Below, piece after piece: positions 15,737 through 22,515 of a stretch of DNA of 22,952 nt. This DNA comes from Pelomonas sp036401055 (GTDB lineage Bacteria > Pseudomonadota > Gammaproteobacteria > Burkholderiales > Burkholderiaceae_C). The DNA lies in the NCBI GenBank assembly GCA_036401055.1, contig DASWWC010000302.1, forward strand, positions 1 to 22,952, written 5' to 3'. Positions within the stretch are counted from its first letter, which is position 1, and each line of letters starts with the position of its first letter. The position numbers were made by a program, and so were the translations under genes. The notes beneath the pieces were generated by a model. That model was given only the letters and a program-made list of their open reading frames with translations, had not been told where the DNA came from and searched no databases.

Positions 15737-15744
15737 GTAGTCAA
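15715..15744 (-). promoter_or_regulatory. Probable promoter of blh-like gene
   Basis: On the minus strand TTGACT (15744-15739) and TATTAT (15720-15715) are 18 bases apart. The -10 lies within the inverted repeat. The leader to the ATG at 15682 is about 25 bases and contains the AGGAG ribosome site. Confidence 0.5.
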
Positions 15745-15762
15745 CGTCAAGGAGCAAATCCC

Positions 15763-16077
15763 ATGTCCCACCCCGTCATCGATCCCGCGGCGCTGCGCCA
15801 GGCCGCCGGTCAGGCCGTCGCCGCACTGAAGGTGCTGGCCAACGAAGAACGGCTGCTGCTGCTGTGCCAGCTGTCGCAGGGGGAGATGTCGGTGGGCGAC
15901 CTGGAAGCGGCGCTGGACATCCGCCAGCCCACGCTGTCGCAGCAGCTCGCGGTGCTGCGCGCCGAGGGCGTGGTGGACACGCGCCGCGACGGCAAGCGCA
16001 TCTTCTACAGCGTGGCGGACGCCCGGCTGTTGCAGGTGCTGGAGGTTTTGCATGGGCTGTACTGCCCGCAGGAGTGA
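15763..16077 (+). CDS. bigR: BigR/SqrR-type ArsR-family repressor (sulfide/persulfide sensor)
   Basis: Small winged-helix repressor, 104 residues. The recognition region is DIRQPTLSQQLAVLRAEGVVDTRRDGKRIFYSV. Cys35 and Cys101 are the only cysteines and lie 66 residues apart, the same distance as the reactive pair of Xylella BigR and Rhodobacter SqrR, which form a disulfide or polysulfide bridge and release DNA. Metal-binding motifs of ArsR/SmtB type (ELCVC) are absent. AAGGAG lies eight bases before the ATG at 15763. It leads an operon with two YeeE/YedE genes three and nine bases apart and faces the blh gene. The name is given by homology and context. Confidence 0.9.
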   Translation: MSHPVIDPAALRQAAGQAVAALKVLANEERLLLLCQLSQGEMSVGDLEAALDIRQPTLSQQLAVLRAEGVVDTRRDGKRIFYSVADARLLQVLEVLHGLYCPQE

Positions 16078-16080
16078 ACG

Positions 16081-16515
16081 ATGAACATCGACTGGCAAGC
16101 TTTTACACCCTGGGCCGCCTTGGCGGGCGGGGCGCTCATCGGCCTGGCGGCCGGGCTGTTCGTGCTGCTGAACGGCCGCATCGCCGGCATCAGCGGCGTG
16201 CTGGGCGGGCTGCTGCGGCCGTCGCGCGGCGACATCGCCTGGCGCGCGGCCTTCGTGCTGGGCCTGGTGGGCGCACCGCTGGTCTATGCCCTGTTTGCGG
16301 CCGTGCCCGTGCCGCGCATCGACGCCGGCTGGGGCCTGCTGGTGGCGGCCGGCCTGGCGGTGGGCGTGGGCACGCGCTACGGCTCGGGCTGCACCAGCGG
16401 CCACGGCGTCTGCGGGCTGTCGCGGCTGTCGCCGCGCTCGCTGGTTGCCACGCTGAGTTTCATGGGGGCGGGCTTCGCCACCGTCTTTGTGCTGCGGCAC
16501 CTGCTGGGTGCCTGA
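16081..16515 (+). CDS. YeeE/YedE-family membrane protein (first half-size subunit)
   Basis: Inner-membrane protein of 144 residues with about four hydrophobic helices, in the YeeE/YedE (TsuA-like, PmpA/B) family linked to thiosulfate or other sulfur-compound transport. The signature GSGCTSGHGVCGLSRLSPRS with its conserved cysteines is intact at about residues 101-120. The Shine-Dalgarno AGGAG overlaps the stop region of the repressor gene. It pairs with the next gene; together they correspond to the two halves of full-length YeeE, the arrangement found in bigR clusters. The transported species is inferred from the family. Confidence 0.9.
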   Translation: MNIDWQAFTPWAALAGGALIGLAAGLFVLLNGRIAGISGVLGGLLRPSRGDIAWRAAFVLGLVGAPLVYALFAAVPVPRIDAGWGLLVAAGLAVGVGTRYGSGCTSGHGVCGLSRLSPRSLVATLSFMGAGFATVFVLRHLLGA

Positions 16516-16524
16516 GGAGTCGTC

Positions 16525-16941
16525 ATGGCCATTCTTGCTTCTCTGTTTGCCGGGCTGCTGTTCGGTTTCGGCCTCATCCTCTCCGGCATGGCCGACCCGT
16601 CCAAGGTGCTGGGTTTCCTGGATCTGGCCGGTGCCTGGGACCCGTCGCTGGCGCTGGTCATGGCGGGTGCCATCGGCGTGGGCCTGGTGGCCTTCCAGCT
16701 CGCTGGCCGGTCGCGCCTGAGCTGGCTGGGGCTGGGCATCAACTTGCCCACCGCGCGTCACATCGACCGCCGGCTGGTCGGCGGCAGCCTGCTGTTCGGC
16801 ATGGGCTGGGGGCTGGCCGGCTTCTGCCCCGGGCCGGCCCTGGTGGGGCTGGGCATGGGCGAGGCCAAGGCGGTGGTGTTCGTGCTGGCCATGCTGGCCG
16901 GCATGGGGCTGTTCGAGCTGCTGGAGCGCAGGAAGGCCTGA
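16525..16941 (+). CDS. YeeE/YedE-family membrane protein (second half-size subunit)
   Basis: Inner-membrane protein of 138 residues with about four hydrophobic helices. It carries the second YeeE-type signatures GLILSGMADPSKVLGFLD near residue 16 and GWGLAGFCPGPALVGLG near residue 93, whose Cys would line the sulfur-compound path. It starts nine bases after the first subunit with GAGGAG in front. It is likely to assemble with that subunit as a heteromeric transporter under control of the BigR-type repressor. Confidence 0.9.
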   Translation: MAILASLFAGLLFGFGLILSGMADPSKVLGFLDLAGAWDPSLALVMAGAIGVGLVAFQLAGRSRLSWLGLGINLPTARHIDRRLVGGSLLFGMGWGLAGFCPGPALVGLGMGEAKAVVFVLAMLAGMGLFELLERRKA

Positions 16942-16944
16942 GCG

Positions 16945-17580
16945 ATGGGCATCGACACCGCCTGGATCGCCGTCGGCCTGACAGTGGCGGTGCTGGCTGG
17001 CTACGAGGTCCTGCTGTGGCTGCAGCAGCGCCGCCGCCCGCAGCGCTCGGCGCCGGCGCGGCATGCCGGGCTGCGCGAGGCCTGGTTTCGCCTGGTGTCG
17101 GCGCAGAAGGGCGCGGAGCTGCTCGCGGTGCAGACGCTGCGCAACTCGCTGATGTCGGCCACGCTGTTGGCGTCCACGGCGGCGCTGGCGCTGATGGGAA
17201 CGGTCACGCTGGCGGCGCCGTCGCTGCACGGGCTGGACGCCGTGGCCGGCCTGGGCGGCATCGGCTCGCGGCTGGTGCTGGAGCTGGTGTTGCTGACGCT
17301 GCTGTTCGCGGCGCTGGTGTCGTCGCTGATGGCCGTGCGCCTGTACAACCATGCCGGCTTCATCGCCGGCATGCCGGTGGAGGCCGCCGAGCGCGCGGGC
17401 TGGACCGAGGCGGGCGTGCGCTATGTGCGCCGTGCGGGCCTGCTGTACGGCGTGGCGCTGCGGCAGCTGGTGCTGGTGGTGCCGGTGGTCGCGGCCATCC
17501 TGCTGCCGGCCGCGGGCCCGGTGGCGGCGGTGCTGGTGGCCGGCGTGCTGTATTCGCTGGACCGCTTCGACGCCGAATAG
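16945..17580 (+). CDS. DUF599 family membrane protein
   Basis: Inner-membrane protein of 211 residues with about four hydrophobic segments (near 6-27, 68-92, 104-130 and 180-203). The stretch AVQTLRNSLMSATLLAS and the later RLYNHAGFIAG fit the uncharacterised DUF599 family. It begins three bases after the second YeeE/YedE gene, so it is almost certainly in the same transcript and thus under the sulfide-responsive repressor. It is not a usual member of described bigR operons as far as I know. Biochemical function is unknown. The next gene starts 41 bases later. Confidence 0.8.
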   Translation: MGIDTAWIAVGLTVAVLAGYEVLLWLQQRRRPQRSAPARHAGLREAWFRLVSAQKGAELLAVQTLRNSLMSATLLASTAALALMGTVTLAAPSLHGLDAVAGLGGIGSRLVLELVLLTLLFAALVSSLMAVRLYNHAGFIAGMPVEAAERAGWTEAGVRYVRRAGLLYGVALRQLVLVVPVVAAILLPAAGPVAAVLVAGVLYSLDRFDAE

Positions 17581-17621
17581 TCCGGCGGCCGGGGCCGGCG
17601 CATGCCCCAAAATCCGCGCCC

Positions 17622-18401
17622 ATGCTGTTCCTGCTCTCGCCAGCCAAGTCGCTGGACTACGACACCCCCACGCCGCCCGAGCTGGCCGAGTCGCTGACCC
17701 GCCCGCAGTTCCTGCCCGACACCGCCGCCCTCATCGACATCCTGCGCGGCAAGAGCGTGGCCGAGGTGCGCGAGCTGATGGACTTGTCCGAGCCGCTCGC
17801 CCAGCTCAACGTCGACCGCTACCAGGCCTGGCGGCCGCGCTTCACCGACGCCAACAGCAAGCCGGCCGTGCTGGCCTTCAACGGCGACGTCTACGACGGC
17901 CTGGACGCGAAGACGCTGTCCGCCGACGACCTGGCCTGGGCGCAGCAGCATGTGTGCATGCTGTCCGGGCTTTACGGCCTCCTGCGGCCGCTGGACCGCA
18001 TGCAGCCCTACCGGCTGGAGATGGGAACGCGACTGGCCACGCCGGCCGGCGCCAGCCTGTACGACTGGTGGGGCGACCGCCTGGCGCTGCACCTGAACAA
18101 GCTGGTTCGCGGCGAGAAGGCGCCGGTCATCGTCAACCTCGCGTCGCAGGAATACTTCCGCGCCGCCGACCGCAAGGTGCTCAAGCCGCGCGTCGTCGAC
18201 TGCCAGTTCGAGGACTGGAAGAACGGCGACTACAAGATCATCAGCTTCTTCGCCAAGCGCGCCCGCGGGCTGATGGCGCGCTACGCCATCCAGCAGCGCC
18301 TTGAAACGCCGGAGGGGCTGAAAGGGTTCGACCTGGACGGTTATCGTCTGGCCCCCGAAGTCTCCTCGCCTGACCGCCTCGTCTTCCGCCGCAAGCCATG
18401 A
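17622..18401 (+). CDS. yaaA: Peroxide stress protein YaaA (DUF328)
   Basis: Cytoplasmic protein of 259 residues, nearly the same length as E. coli YaaA (258), which limits damage from hydrogen peroxide by keeping free iron low. It begins MLFLLSPAKSLDYDTP, the family signature, and contains LSGLYGLLRPLDRMQPYRLEMG and VNLASQEYF, both highly conserved. There is no clear Shine-Dalgarno before the ATG. The longer in-frame reading upstream is another frame of the YeeE/DUF599 genes and is not real. Its stop overlaps the start of the 2OG oxygenase by four bases. Confidence 0.95.
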   Translation: MLFLLSPAKSLDYDTPTPPELAESLTRPQFLPDTAALIDILRGKSVAEVRELMDLSEPLAQLNVDRYQAWRPRFTDANSKPAVLAFNGDVYDGLDAKTLSADDLAWAQQHVCMLSGLYGLLRPLDRMQPYRLEMGTRLATPAGASLYDWWGDRLALHLNKLVRGEKAPVIVNLASQEYFRAADRKVLKPRVVDCQFEDWKNGDYKIISFFAKRARGLMARYAIQQRLETPEGLKGFDLDGYRLAPEVSSPDRLVFRRKP

Positions 18402-19240
18402 GCCAACAAGTCATCACCACCGAACTGTGCGAGTGGATCACCGAGCAGAGCCGCCTGGGCCACCCGTCCGAGACCATCCTGGGCGCCATGCTGGGCAGCG
18501 GCTGGGATGAGAGCGTGGCCCGCCAGGCGGTGGCGCGCGTGCTCGGCCAGTCGGCCACGCTGACGGCGGCGCCCGGTGCGACGGCCGGCCTGCCCGAGCC
18601 CGACCTGAGCCGCTTCGCCCCCGTCATCGACGCTGGCGACCGCCCGGTCAAGGTGGTCATGGCGTTGCGCCAGCCGCGCGTGGTGGTGTTCTCCGATCTG
18701 CTGTCGCACGAGGAATGCGACGGCATCGTCGCGCTGGCCACCAAGCGTCTGGCGCGCTCCGAGACCGTGGCCACCGGCGCTGACGGCAGCGAGGTGAACG
18801 CTGCGCGCACCAGTGAGGGCATGTTCTTCGAGCGCTGCGAGACCGAGCTGATCCGCCGCGTCGAGTCGCGCATCGCGACGCTGCTGCGCTGGCCGCTGGA
18901 CCATGGCGAAGGCCTGCAGGTGTTGCGCTACCGGCCCGGCGCCGAGTACCAGCCGCACTACGACTACTTCGACCCCGGCCACGTCAGCACGCCCAACATC
19001 CTCAAGCGCGGCGGCCAGCGCGTGGCCACGCTGGTCATCTACCTGAACACCCCCACGGCGGGCGGCTCGACCATCTTCCCGGACATCGGCCTGGACGTGG
19101 CTCCCGTCAAGGGCAATGCCGTCTTCTTCAGCTACGACCGGCCGCACCCGTCCACGCAGACCCTGCACGGAGGCTCGCCCGTCATCGAGGGCGAGAAGTG
19201 GGTGGCGACCAAGTGGCTGCGCCAGGGCGTTTTCAACTGA
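18398..19240 (+). CDS. 2OG-Fe(II) oxygenase, prolyl 4-hydroxylase-like
   Basis: Non-haem iron dioxygenase of 280 residues, P4Hc superfamily, expected to hydroxylate a protein side chain using 2-oxoglutarate and O2. The iron ligands are His187 and Asp189 in QPHYDYFD and His257 in TLHGGSPV. Lys267 in GEKWVATKW, ten residues beyond the distal His, would bind 2-oxoglutarate, the P4H spacing. The first about 55 residues are a separate small helical region (GHPSETILGAMLGSGWDESVARQAV) resembling a UBA-like fold, a possible target-recognition module. ATG overlaps the yaaA stop, so the two are translationally coupled. The target protein is unknown. Confidence 0.9.
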   Translation: MSQQVITTELCEWITEQSRLGHPSETILGAMLGSGWDESVARQAVARVLGQSATLTAAPGATAGLPEPDLSRFAPVIDAGDRPVKVVMALRQPRVVVFSDLLSHEECDGIVALATKRLARSETVATGADGSEVNAARTSEGMFFERCETELIRRVESRIATLLRWPLDHGEGLQVLRYRPGAEYQPHYDYFDPGHVSTPNILKRGGQRVATLVIYLNTPTAGGSTIFPDIGLDVAPVKGNAVFFSYDRPHPSTQTLHGGSPVIEGEKWVATKWLRQGVFN

Positions 19241-19260
19241 GCCTGACGGCCCCGCCGCTG

Positions 19261-19320
19261 CATTGGCGCCGGGCCATGGCACCCGTGCCGGAAGTCAGAA
19301 AACGGGCCATGGCTCCAATG
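19261..19320. repeat. Nested inverted and direct repeats upstream of the PEP-CTERM gene
   Basis: CATTGGCGCC (19261-19270) and GGCTCCAATG (19311-19320) are inverted repeats with one mismatch. Between them GGGCCATGGC occurs twice (19271-19280 and 19304-19313), and GGCAC-CC-GTGCC (19278-19289) is a perfect small hairpin. The block fills most of the 144-base gap between the oxygenase and the PEP-CTERM gene. It may be a terminator-like or regulatory structure; no T-run follows. Confidence 0.5.
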
Positions 19321-19384
19321 GGCGATGTCCGGCAGTGGGCGCCGGCCTAAGGTGCGGACTTCATCTCAAGCATGGAGTCCGACG

Positions 19385-19981
19385 ATGGTTTTCACTTCCC
19401 TTTCCTCCCGCCCGGGACACCGGTTGCGTTCGCTGCTGGGCGCATGCCTGCTGGCCGTGGCCAGCGGCGCCAGCCATGCCGGCGTCGGCCTGGTCTGGGA
19501 CATGAGTAACTGGCATCTCAGCGCGACACCCAGCCAGACGCTGGAGCTGCATGCGACCGTCTACAACGAGGCCTCGGCAACCGAGCACCTGCTGGGCAGC
19601 CGCTTCGTGGCGGCGTTCGGTGAGGGCATCGAGGACGCCTACGACTTCGTGGGGCCGCTGGTGTCCGTGGCCGAGCAGTTCGCCTTGCTGGACCTGGCGC
19701 CGGGCCAGAGCATGGACTTCGTGTTCGGCCGCCTGGTGCCGGTGGGCGGCAAGCTCGCGCCGGGCGACTACATGGGCGGCGGCTTTGCGCTGACCTTCCG
19801 CGACCAGAACGGCGCCGCGGTGTCGTGGACGCCCGAGCACACGCTGATGGTGACCGTCGCCGACGGCGCACCCACGAGCGACCTGCCCGAGCCCGCGTCG
19901 CTGGCGCTGGCGCTGTCCTGCCTGGGCGCCCTGGCGCTGCAGCGGCGCCGCGTCAGCGCGCCGTCGCGGCGATGCCGATGA
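19385..19981 (+). CDS. PEP-CTERM sorting-domain exported protein
   Basis: Exported protein of 198 residues, function unknown. The signal peptide ends near ASHA/GVG at residue 33. The mature part looks beta-rich without a known catalytic motif. The C-terminus has the sorting tripartite signal: Pro-Glu-Pro at 168-170, a short hydrophobic helix (LALALSCLGALAL) and an Arg cluster, the target of an exosortase encoded elsewhere. The tail after the Arg cluster (VSAPSRRCR) is longer than usual and lies where the gene overlaps the convergent DUF3667 gene. GGAG precedes the ATG at 19385 by about seven bases. Such proteins go to the cell surface or exopolysaccharide. Confidence 0.85.
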   Translation: MVFTSLSSRPGHRLRSLLGACLLAVASGASHAGVGLVWDMSNWHLSATPSQTLELHATVYNEASATEHLLGSRFVAAFGEGIEDAYDFVGPLVSVAEQFALLDLAPGQSMDFVFGRLVPVGGKLAPGDYMGGGFALTFRDQNGAAVSWTPEHTLMVTVADGAPTSDLPEPASLALALSCLGALALQRRRVSAPSRRCR

Positions 19982-20888
19982 TCAGCAGTGCGACGGCGAC
20001 AGCCAGTGCCAGGAAGTAGCAGGCGCTGATCAGCACGCCGCGCCAGATGGCGCCCCACGCGCCCAGGCCGTAGACGCGCCGCAGCGCCAGCACGCCATGG
20101 CCGAACAGGGCCAGCGCCATCGGTCCCGGCGCGTTCGTGGCGGCGCCCAGCAGCAAGGCTGGCAGCCACAGGCTGTGGCTGTGCAGCGAGAACACGAAGT
20201 GCTCCGCGTAGCGCCGGCCGCTGCCGACGAACACCAGCGACAGCAGCGCCGCGAACACCGGCTGCATCAGCAGCATCGCGTATGGCGCAGTGGCGCGGGC
20301 GCGCGCAGTCCATTGAGCGAGGGTCATGTTCGAGCCCTTCTCGAGGGCCTGCGCCAGGAAGCGCTGCGCGCCGTTGCAGTCCTTCCGGTTGACGAGGTCG
20401 CAGTCGAGGACCGTCGTGCTGAACGACACACTGGCGCCGCGGTCCTGCGCTTCGGCGATGCGCACGGCTTCGGCCGGCGTCATGTCCGGCTTGACCGTCA
20501 CGCGCCTGCCCTTGCCGGCCTCGGCGACGGCGGCAGGGGGCGTCTCGACGACCTGCGTGGGCCCCTGGAACAGCGTCGACCAGAGGACGAAGAACACGAA
20601 GCTCGCGCTCAGGTACACGCGCAGCGGCAGCACGTAGCGCCGCCGGGCGCCGTGGAAGTAGGCGATGGTCAGGTGGCCCGGCAGGCAGACCAGCGCCCAC
20701 AGCGTGCGCCACAGCGGCCCGTCCAAGGCAACGTAGTGGCCGAGGTACTCGGTGACCATCTCGCGCACCGACGGCGGATGCAGGTCGGTCTCCTGCCCGC
20801 AGTGGCCGCAGTAGACGGGTCGGGGCGTTGCGAGCGTGAAGTGGCAGTTGCGACAGTAGGGCAGCTCGGGCGCGCGCGAATGGCTCAT
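19953..20888 (-). CDS. DUF3667 membrane protein with N-terminal zinc ribbon
   Basis: Protein of 311 residues. The N-terminus has a zinc-ribbon-like pair of CxxC motifs (YCRNCHF and YCGHCGQ, Cys12/15 and Cys27/30). It is followed by VLPLRVYLSASFVFFVLW as first membrane segment (about residues 86-103), a roughly 90-residue polar region and four or so C-terminal hydrophobic helices. This matches the uncharacterised DUF3667 family. Its ATG overlaps the stop of the PAS-LuxR gene by four bases, so it is last in a coupled operon. The 3' end overlaps the PEP-CTERM gene on the other strand by 29 bases. Biochemical role is unknown. Confidence 0.85.
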   Translation of the reverse strand: MSHSRAPELPYCRNCHFTLATPRPVYCGHCGQETDLHPPSVREMVTEYLGHYVALDGPLWRTLWALVCLPGHLTIAYFHGARRRYVLPLRVYLSASFVFFVLWSTLFQGPTQVVETPPAAVAEAGKGRRVTVKPDMTPAEAVRIAEAQDRGASVSFSTTVLDCDLVNRKDCNGAQRFLAQALEKGSNMTLAQWTARARATAPYAMLLMQPVFAALLSLVFVGSGRRYAEHFVFSLHSHSLWLPALLLGAATNAPGPMALALFGHGVLALRRVYGLGAWGAIWRGVLISACYFLALAVAVALLIIGIAATAR

Positions 20889-21436
20889 GCGGACAGCAGT
20901 TTGTGGATCAGGTCGGGCGTACTGGACGCCTTGTACTTCTTCATCAGCCGCGCGCGGTAGACGTCCACCGTGCGGTGGCTGATGCCCAGACGCCGGCCGA
21001 CCAGCTTGCTGGTCAGGCCGTCGATCAGCAAGGCGGCGATCTCGCGCTCACGCGGCGTCAGCTCGGCGGTCAGCGTGCGGCGGGCGGACAGATCCTCGAA
21101 GCTCCAGATGCCGCGCGCATGCGGGTCGCGGGGGTCCAGCGCGCGGCCGGTCACGTGGCACCAGAACAGGCTGCCGTCGAAGCGCTTCATGACGCGGTCG
21201 TCGCCGTAGCGGCCCTGCTTGTCCAGGCTGGCGACGATGCGCTCACCGGTGCGCTGGTACTCGTCGGACGAGGGGTAGAGCTGCTCGAAGCTCCTGCCCA
21301 CGATCTGTTCGCGGCGCGCGCCGAAGATGGCCAGCACATGCTGGTTGCAGTCGCGCACGATGCGCTGCTCGGACAGCATCAGGCCGATGGGGGCCAGCTC
21401 GAAGGCCAGCTGGTAGTCAGGGGGCGCTGTGCTCAC
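20885..21436 (-). CDS. PAS-LuxR (FixJ-type HTH) transcriptional regulator
   Basis: Cytoplasmic regulator of 183 residues: a single PAS domain (about residues 5-115, with DGSLFWCHVTGRAL and GIWSFEDLSARR) joined to a LuxR/FixJ DNA-binding domain (about 120-183; LTPREREIAALL, GISHRTVDVYRARLMKKY). There is no receiver domain, kinase or membrane segment, so the PAS domain is the only visible sensor. The start is GTG at 21436, overlapping the stop of the upstream solute-binding gene (GTGA); a longer upstream reading is an out-of-frame shadow of that gene. It also overlaps the DUF3667 gene. Its ligand and targets are unknown; it may regulate its own operon. Confidence 0.88.
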   Translation of the reverse strand: MSTAPPDYQLAFELAPIGLMLSEQRIVRDCNQHVLAIFGARREQIVGRSFEQLYPSSDEYQRTGERIVASLDKQGRYGDDRVMKRFDGSLFWCHVTGRALDPRDPHARGIWSFEDLSARRTLTAELTPREREIAALLIDGLTSKLVGRRLGISHRTVDVYRARLMKKYKASSTPDLIHKLLSA

Positions 21437-22515
21437 GGGAGGTAGACGATGCGCAGCGATGCATCGACGAGGGCCAGCGGCAGGTAGCCGATCGCGTCGG
21501 CATGGCGTTGCAGGTGTGCCTTGACGGCATCCGTGCCCGTGAGCTGCAGCGGCGGGCGGCGCCGGCCGCCGAACTGCTGGGCGGCCCAGGCGCTGCGGTA
21601 CTCCGTGGCGCCGCGTTTGAGCACGGTGTTGAAGAATTGCTCGCGCTCGGCGCCGCCGCTCATGACCGGCGCGGGCGCGCTGCCGTCGGAGAGGCGCTGG
21701 CGCTGGCCCATGAACAGCTCCAGCAGGTGCGTGTACGAGATGCCGCGCAGCGCACTGCGTGCCGACACCACCACCGCCAGCGGCGGCGCGGCGTGCTGGG
21801 CGACAAGCTGGTCGATGCGGCCCGCCGCCTGCAACTGCTCGACGGCGGCCAGCAGCTGGCGCACCTCCACGTGCCCGCGTGGCGATGCGAAGCAGCGGTA
21901 GGGGCGGGCGCCCAGCTGGGCGCGCCAGGGCGCCAGACCGTCGATGGGCTCCCGGCTGGTGTACCAACTGACCGACGGTTGGCTGCCCACGCCGTAGGGG
22001 TGGCGGTTCAGCGCCAGCTTGCGCAGCAGTCGTTCGTCGCTCTGCGCCTCGTCCCGGCGCAGGCGACCGTCATTCAGCGGGCCCTCAAGCGCCATGGCGA
22101 GCTGGCCCTGCACGGTGCCGACGACGCTGCCCGGCGCGATCTGTTCCAGCCCATCGGCCGGCGGCGCCGACTCGTGGCCCAGCAGCAGATCCTGGGTCTC
22201 GAAGAGCACGGCGCTGGCCGGCAGAACCCGGGCGCCTGGTGGCGGTGTGATGTTGCAGGCCATGTCGGCATCGCCGGCCGCCAGCGCGGCCTCGATCCGC
22301 GCGCGTGGCAGCGGCTGCAGTTCCAGGCTCATGCGCAGCTGCGCGGCGATGGCACGTGCCAGTTCGACATCCAGGCCGGCGACAGGCTGCTGGTCGCGCC
22401 ACTGCACGAAAGGAGGGCTGGCCGACTGCGTGATGGCCGCGCGCAGCGGGCGGTTCTGGGCCTGCGCGGGCAGCAGCGCGGCAAGCAGGGCGAGAGTGAT
22501 GAGGCGGCGCATCAT
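21433..22515 (-). CDS. Periplasmic solute-binding protein, apparent SBP_bac_3 + PstS-like fusion
   Basis: Protein of 360 residues with a Sec signal peptide (cleavage near AQA/QN at residue 19). Residues about 24-245 look like a family-3 solute-binding domain (LRAAITQSASPPFV, PVAGLDVELARAIAAQL, EAALAAGDADMACNITPPP). Residues about 250-360 resemble a separate small PstS-like phosphate-binding-type protein: LLELFMGQRQRLSDGS, REQFFNTVLKRG, WAAQQFGGRRRPP and HADAIGYLPLALVD match the usual IFLGK...F.DG, RE.F...VL, W....FTG and AIGY blocks. ATG at 22515 overlaps the upstream stop by one base; the next ATG at 22512 is equally possible. No permease or ATPase gene adjoins. The ligand is unknown. Confidence 0.85.
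   Translation of the reverse strand: MMRRLITLALLAALLPAQAQNRPLRAAITQSASPPFVQWRDQQPVAGLDVELARAIAAQLRMSLELQPLPRARIEAALAAGDADMACNITPPPGARVLPASAVLFETQDLLLGHESAPPADGLEQIAPGSVVGTVQGQLAMALEGPLNDGRLRRDEAQSDERLLRKLALNRHPYGVGSQPSVSWYTSREPIDGLAPWRAQLGARPYRCFASPRGHVEVRQLLAAVEQLQAAGRIDQLVAQHAAPPLAVVVSARSALRGISYTHLLELFMGQRQRLSDGSAPAPVMSGGAEREQFFNTVLKRGATEYRSAWAAQQFGGRRRPPLQLTGTDAVKAHLQRHADAIGYLPLALVDASLRIVYLP

Noticed and set aside
15712..17610. 632-codon minus-strand frame opposite bigR, YeeE/YedE and DUF599
   Set aside because: His/Gln-rich shadow frame; the plus strand has four well-formed genes with ribosome sites.
15864..17621. Long N-terminal extension in frame with yaaA
   Set aside because: It is another frame of the bigR, YeeE and DUF599 genes; yaaA begins at its conserved MLFLLSPAKSLDY start.
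19277..19292. Possible sigma-54 promoter (TGGCAC) before the PEP-CTERM gene
   Set aside because: The -24 element matches, but the -12 position reads CCGGA instead of TTGCA, lacking the required GC dinucleotide; the TGGCAC is part of a small palindrome.
21437..21967. In-frame upstream extension of the PAS-LuxR gene
   Set aside because: Pro/Arg/Ala-rich shadow of the solute-binding gene; the GTG at 21436 starts directly at the PAS domain.
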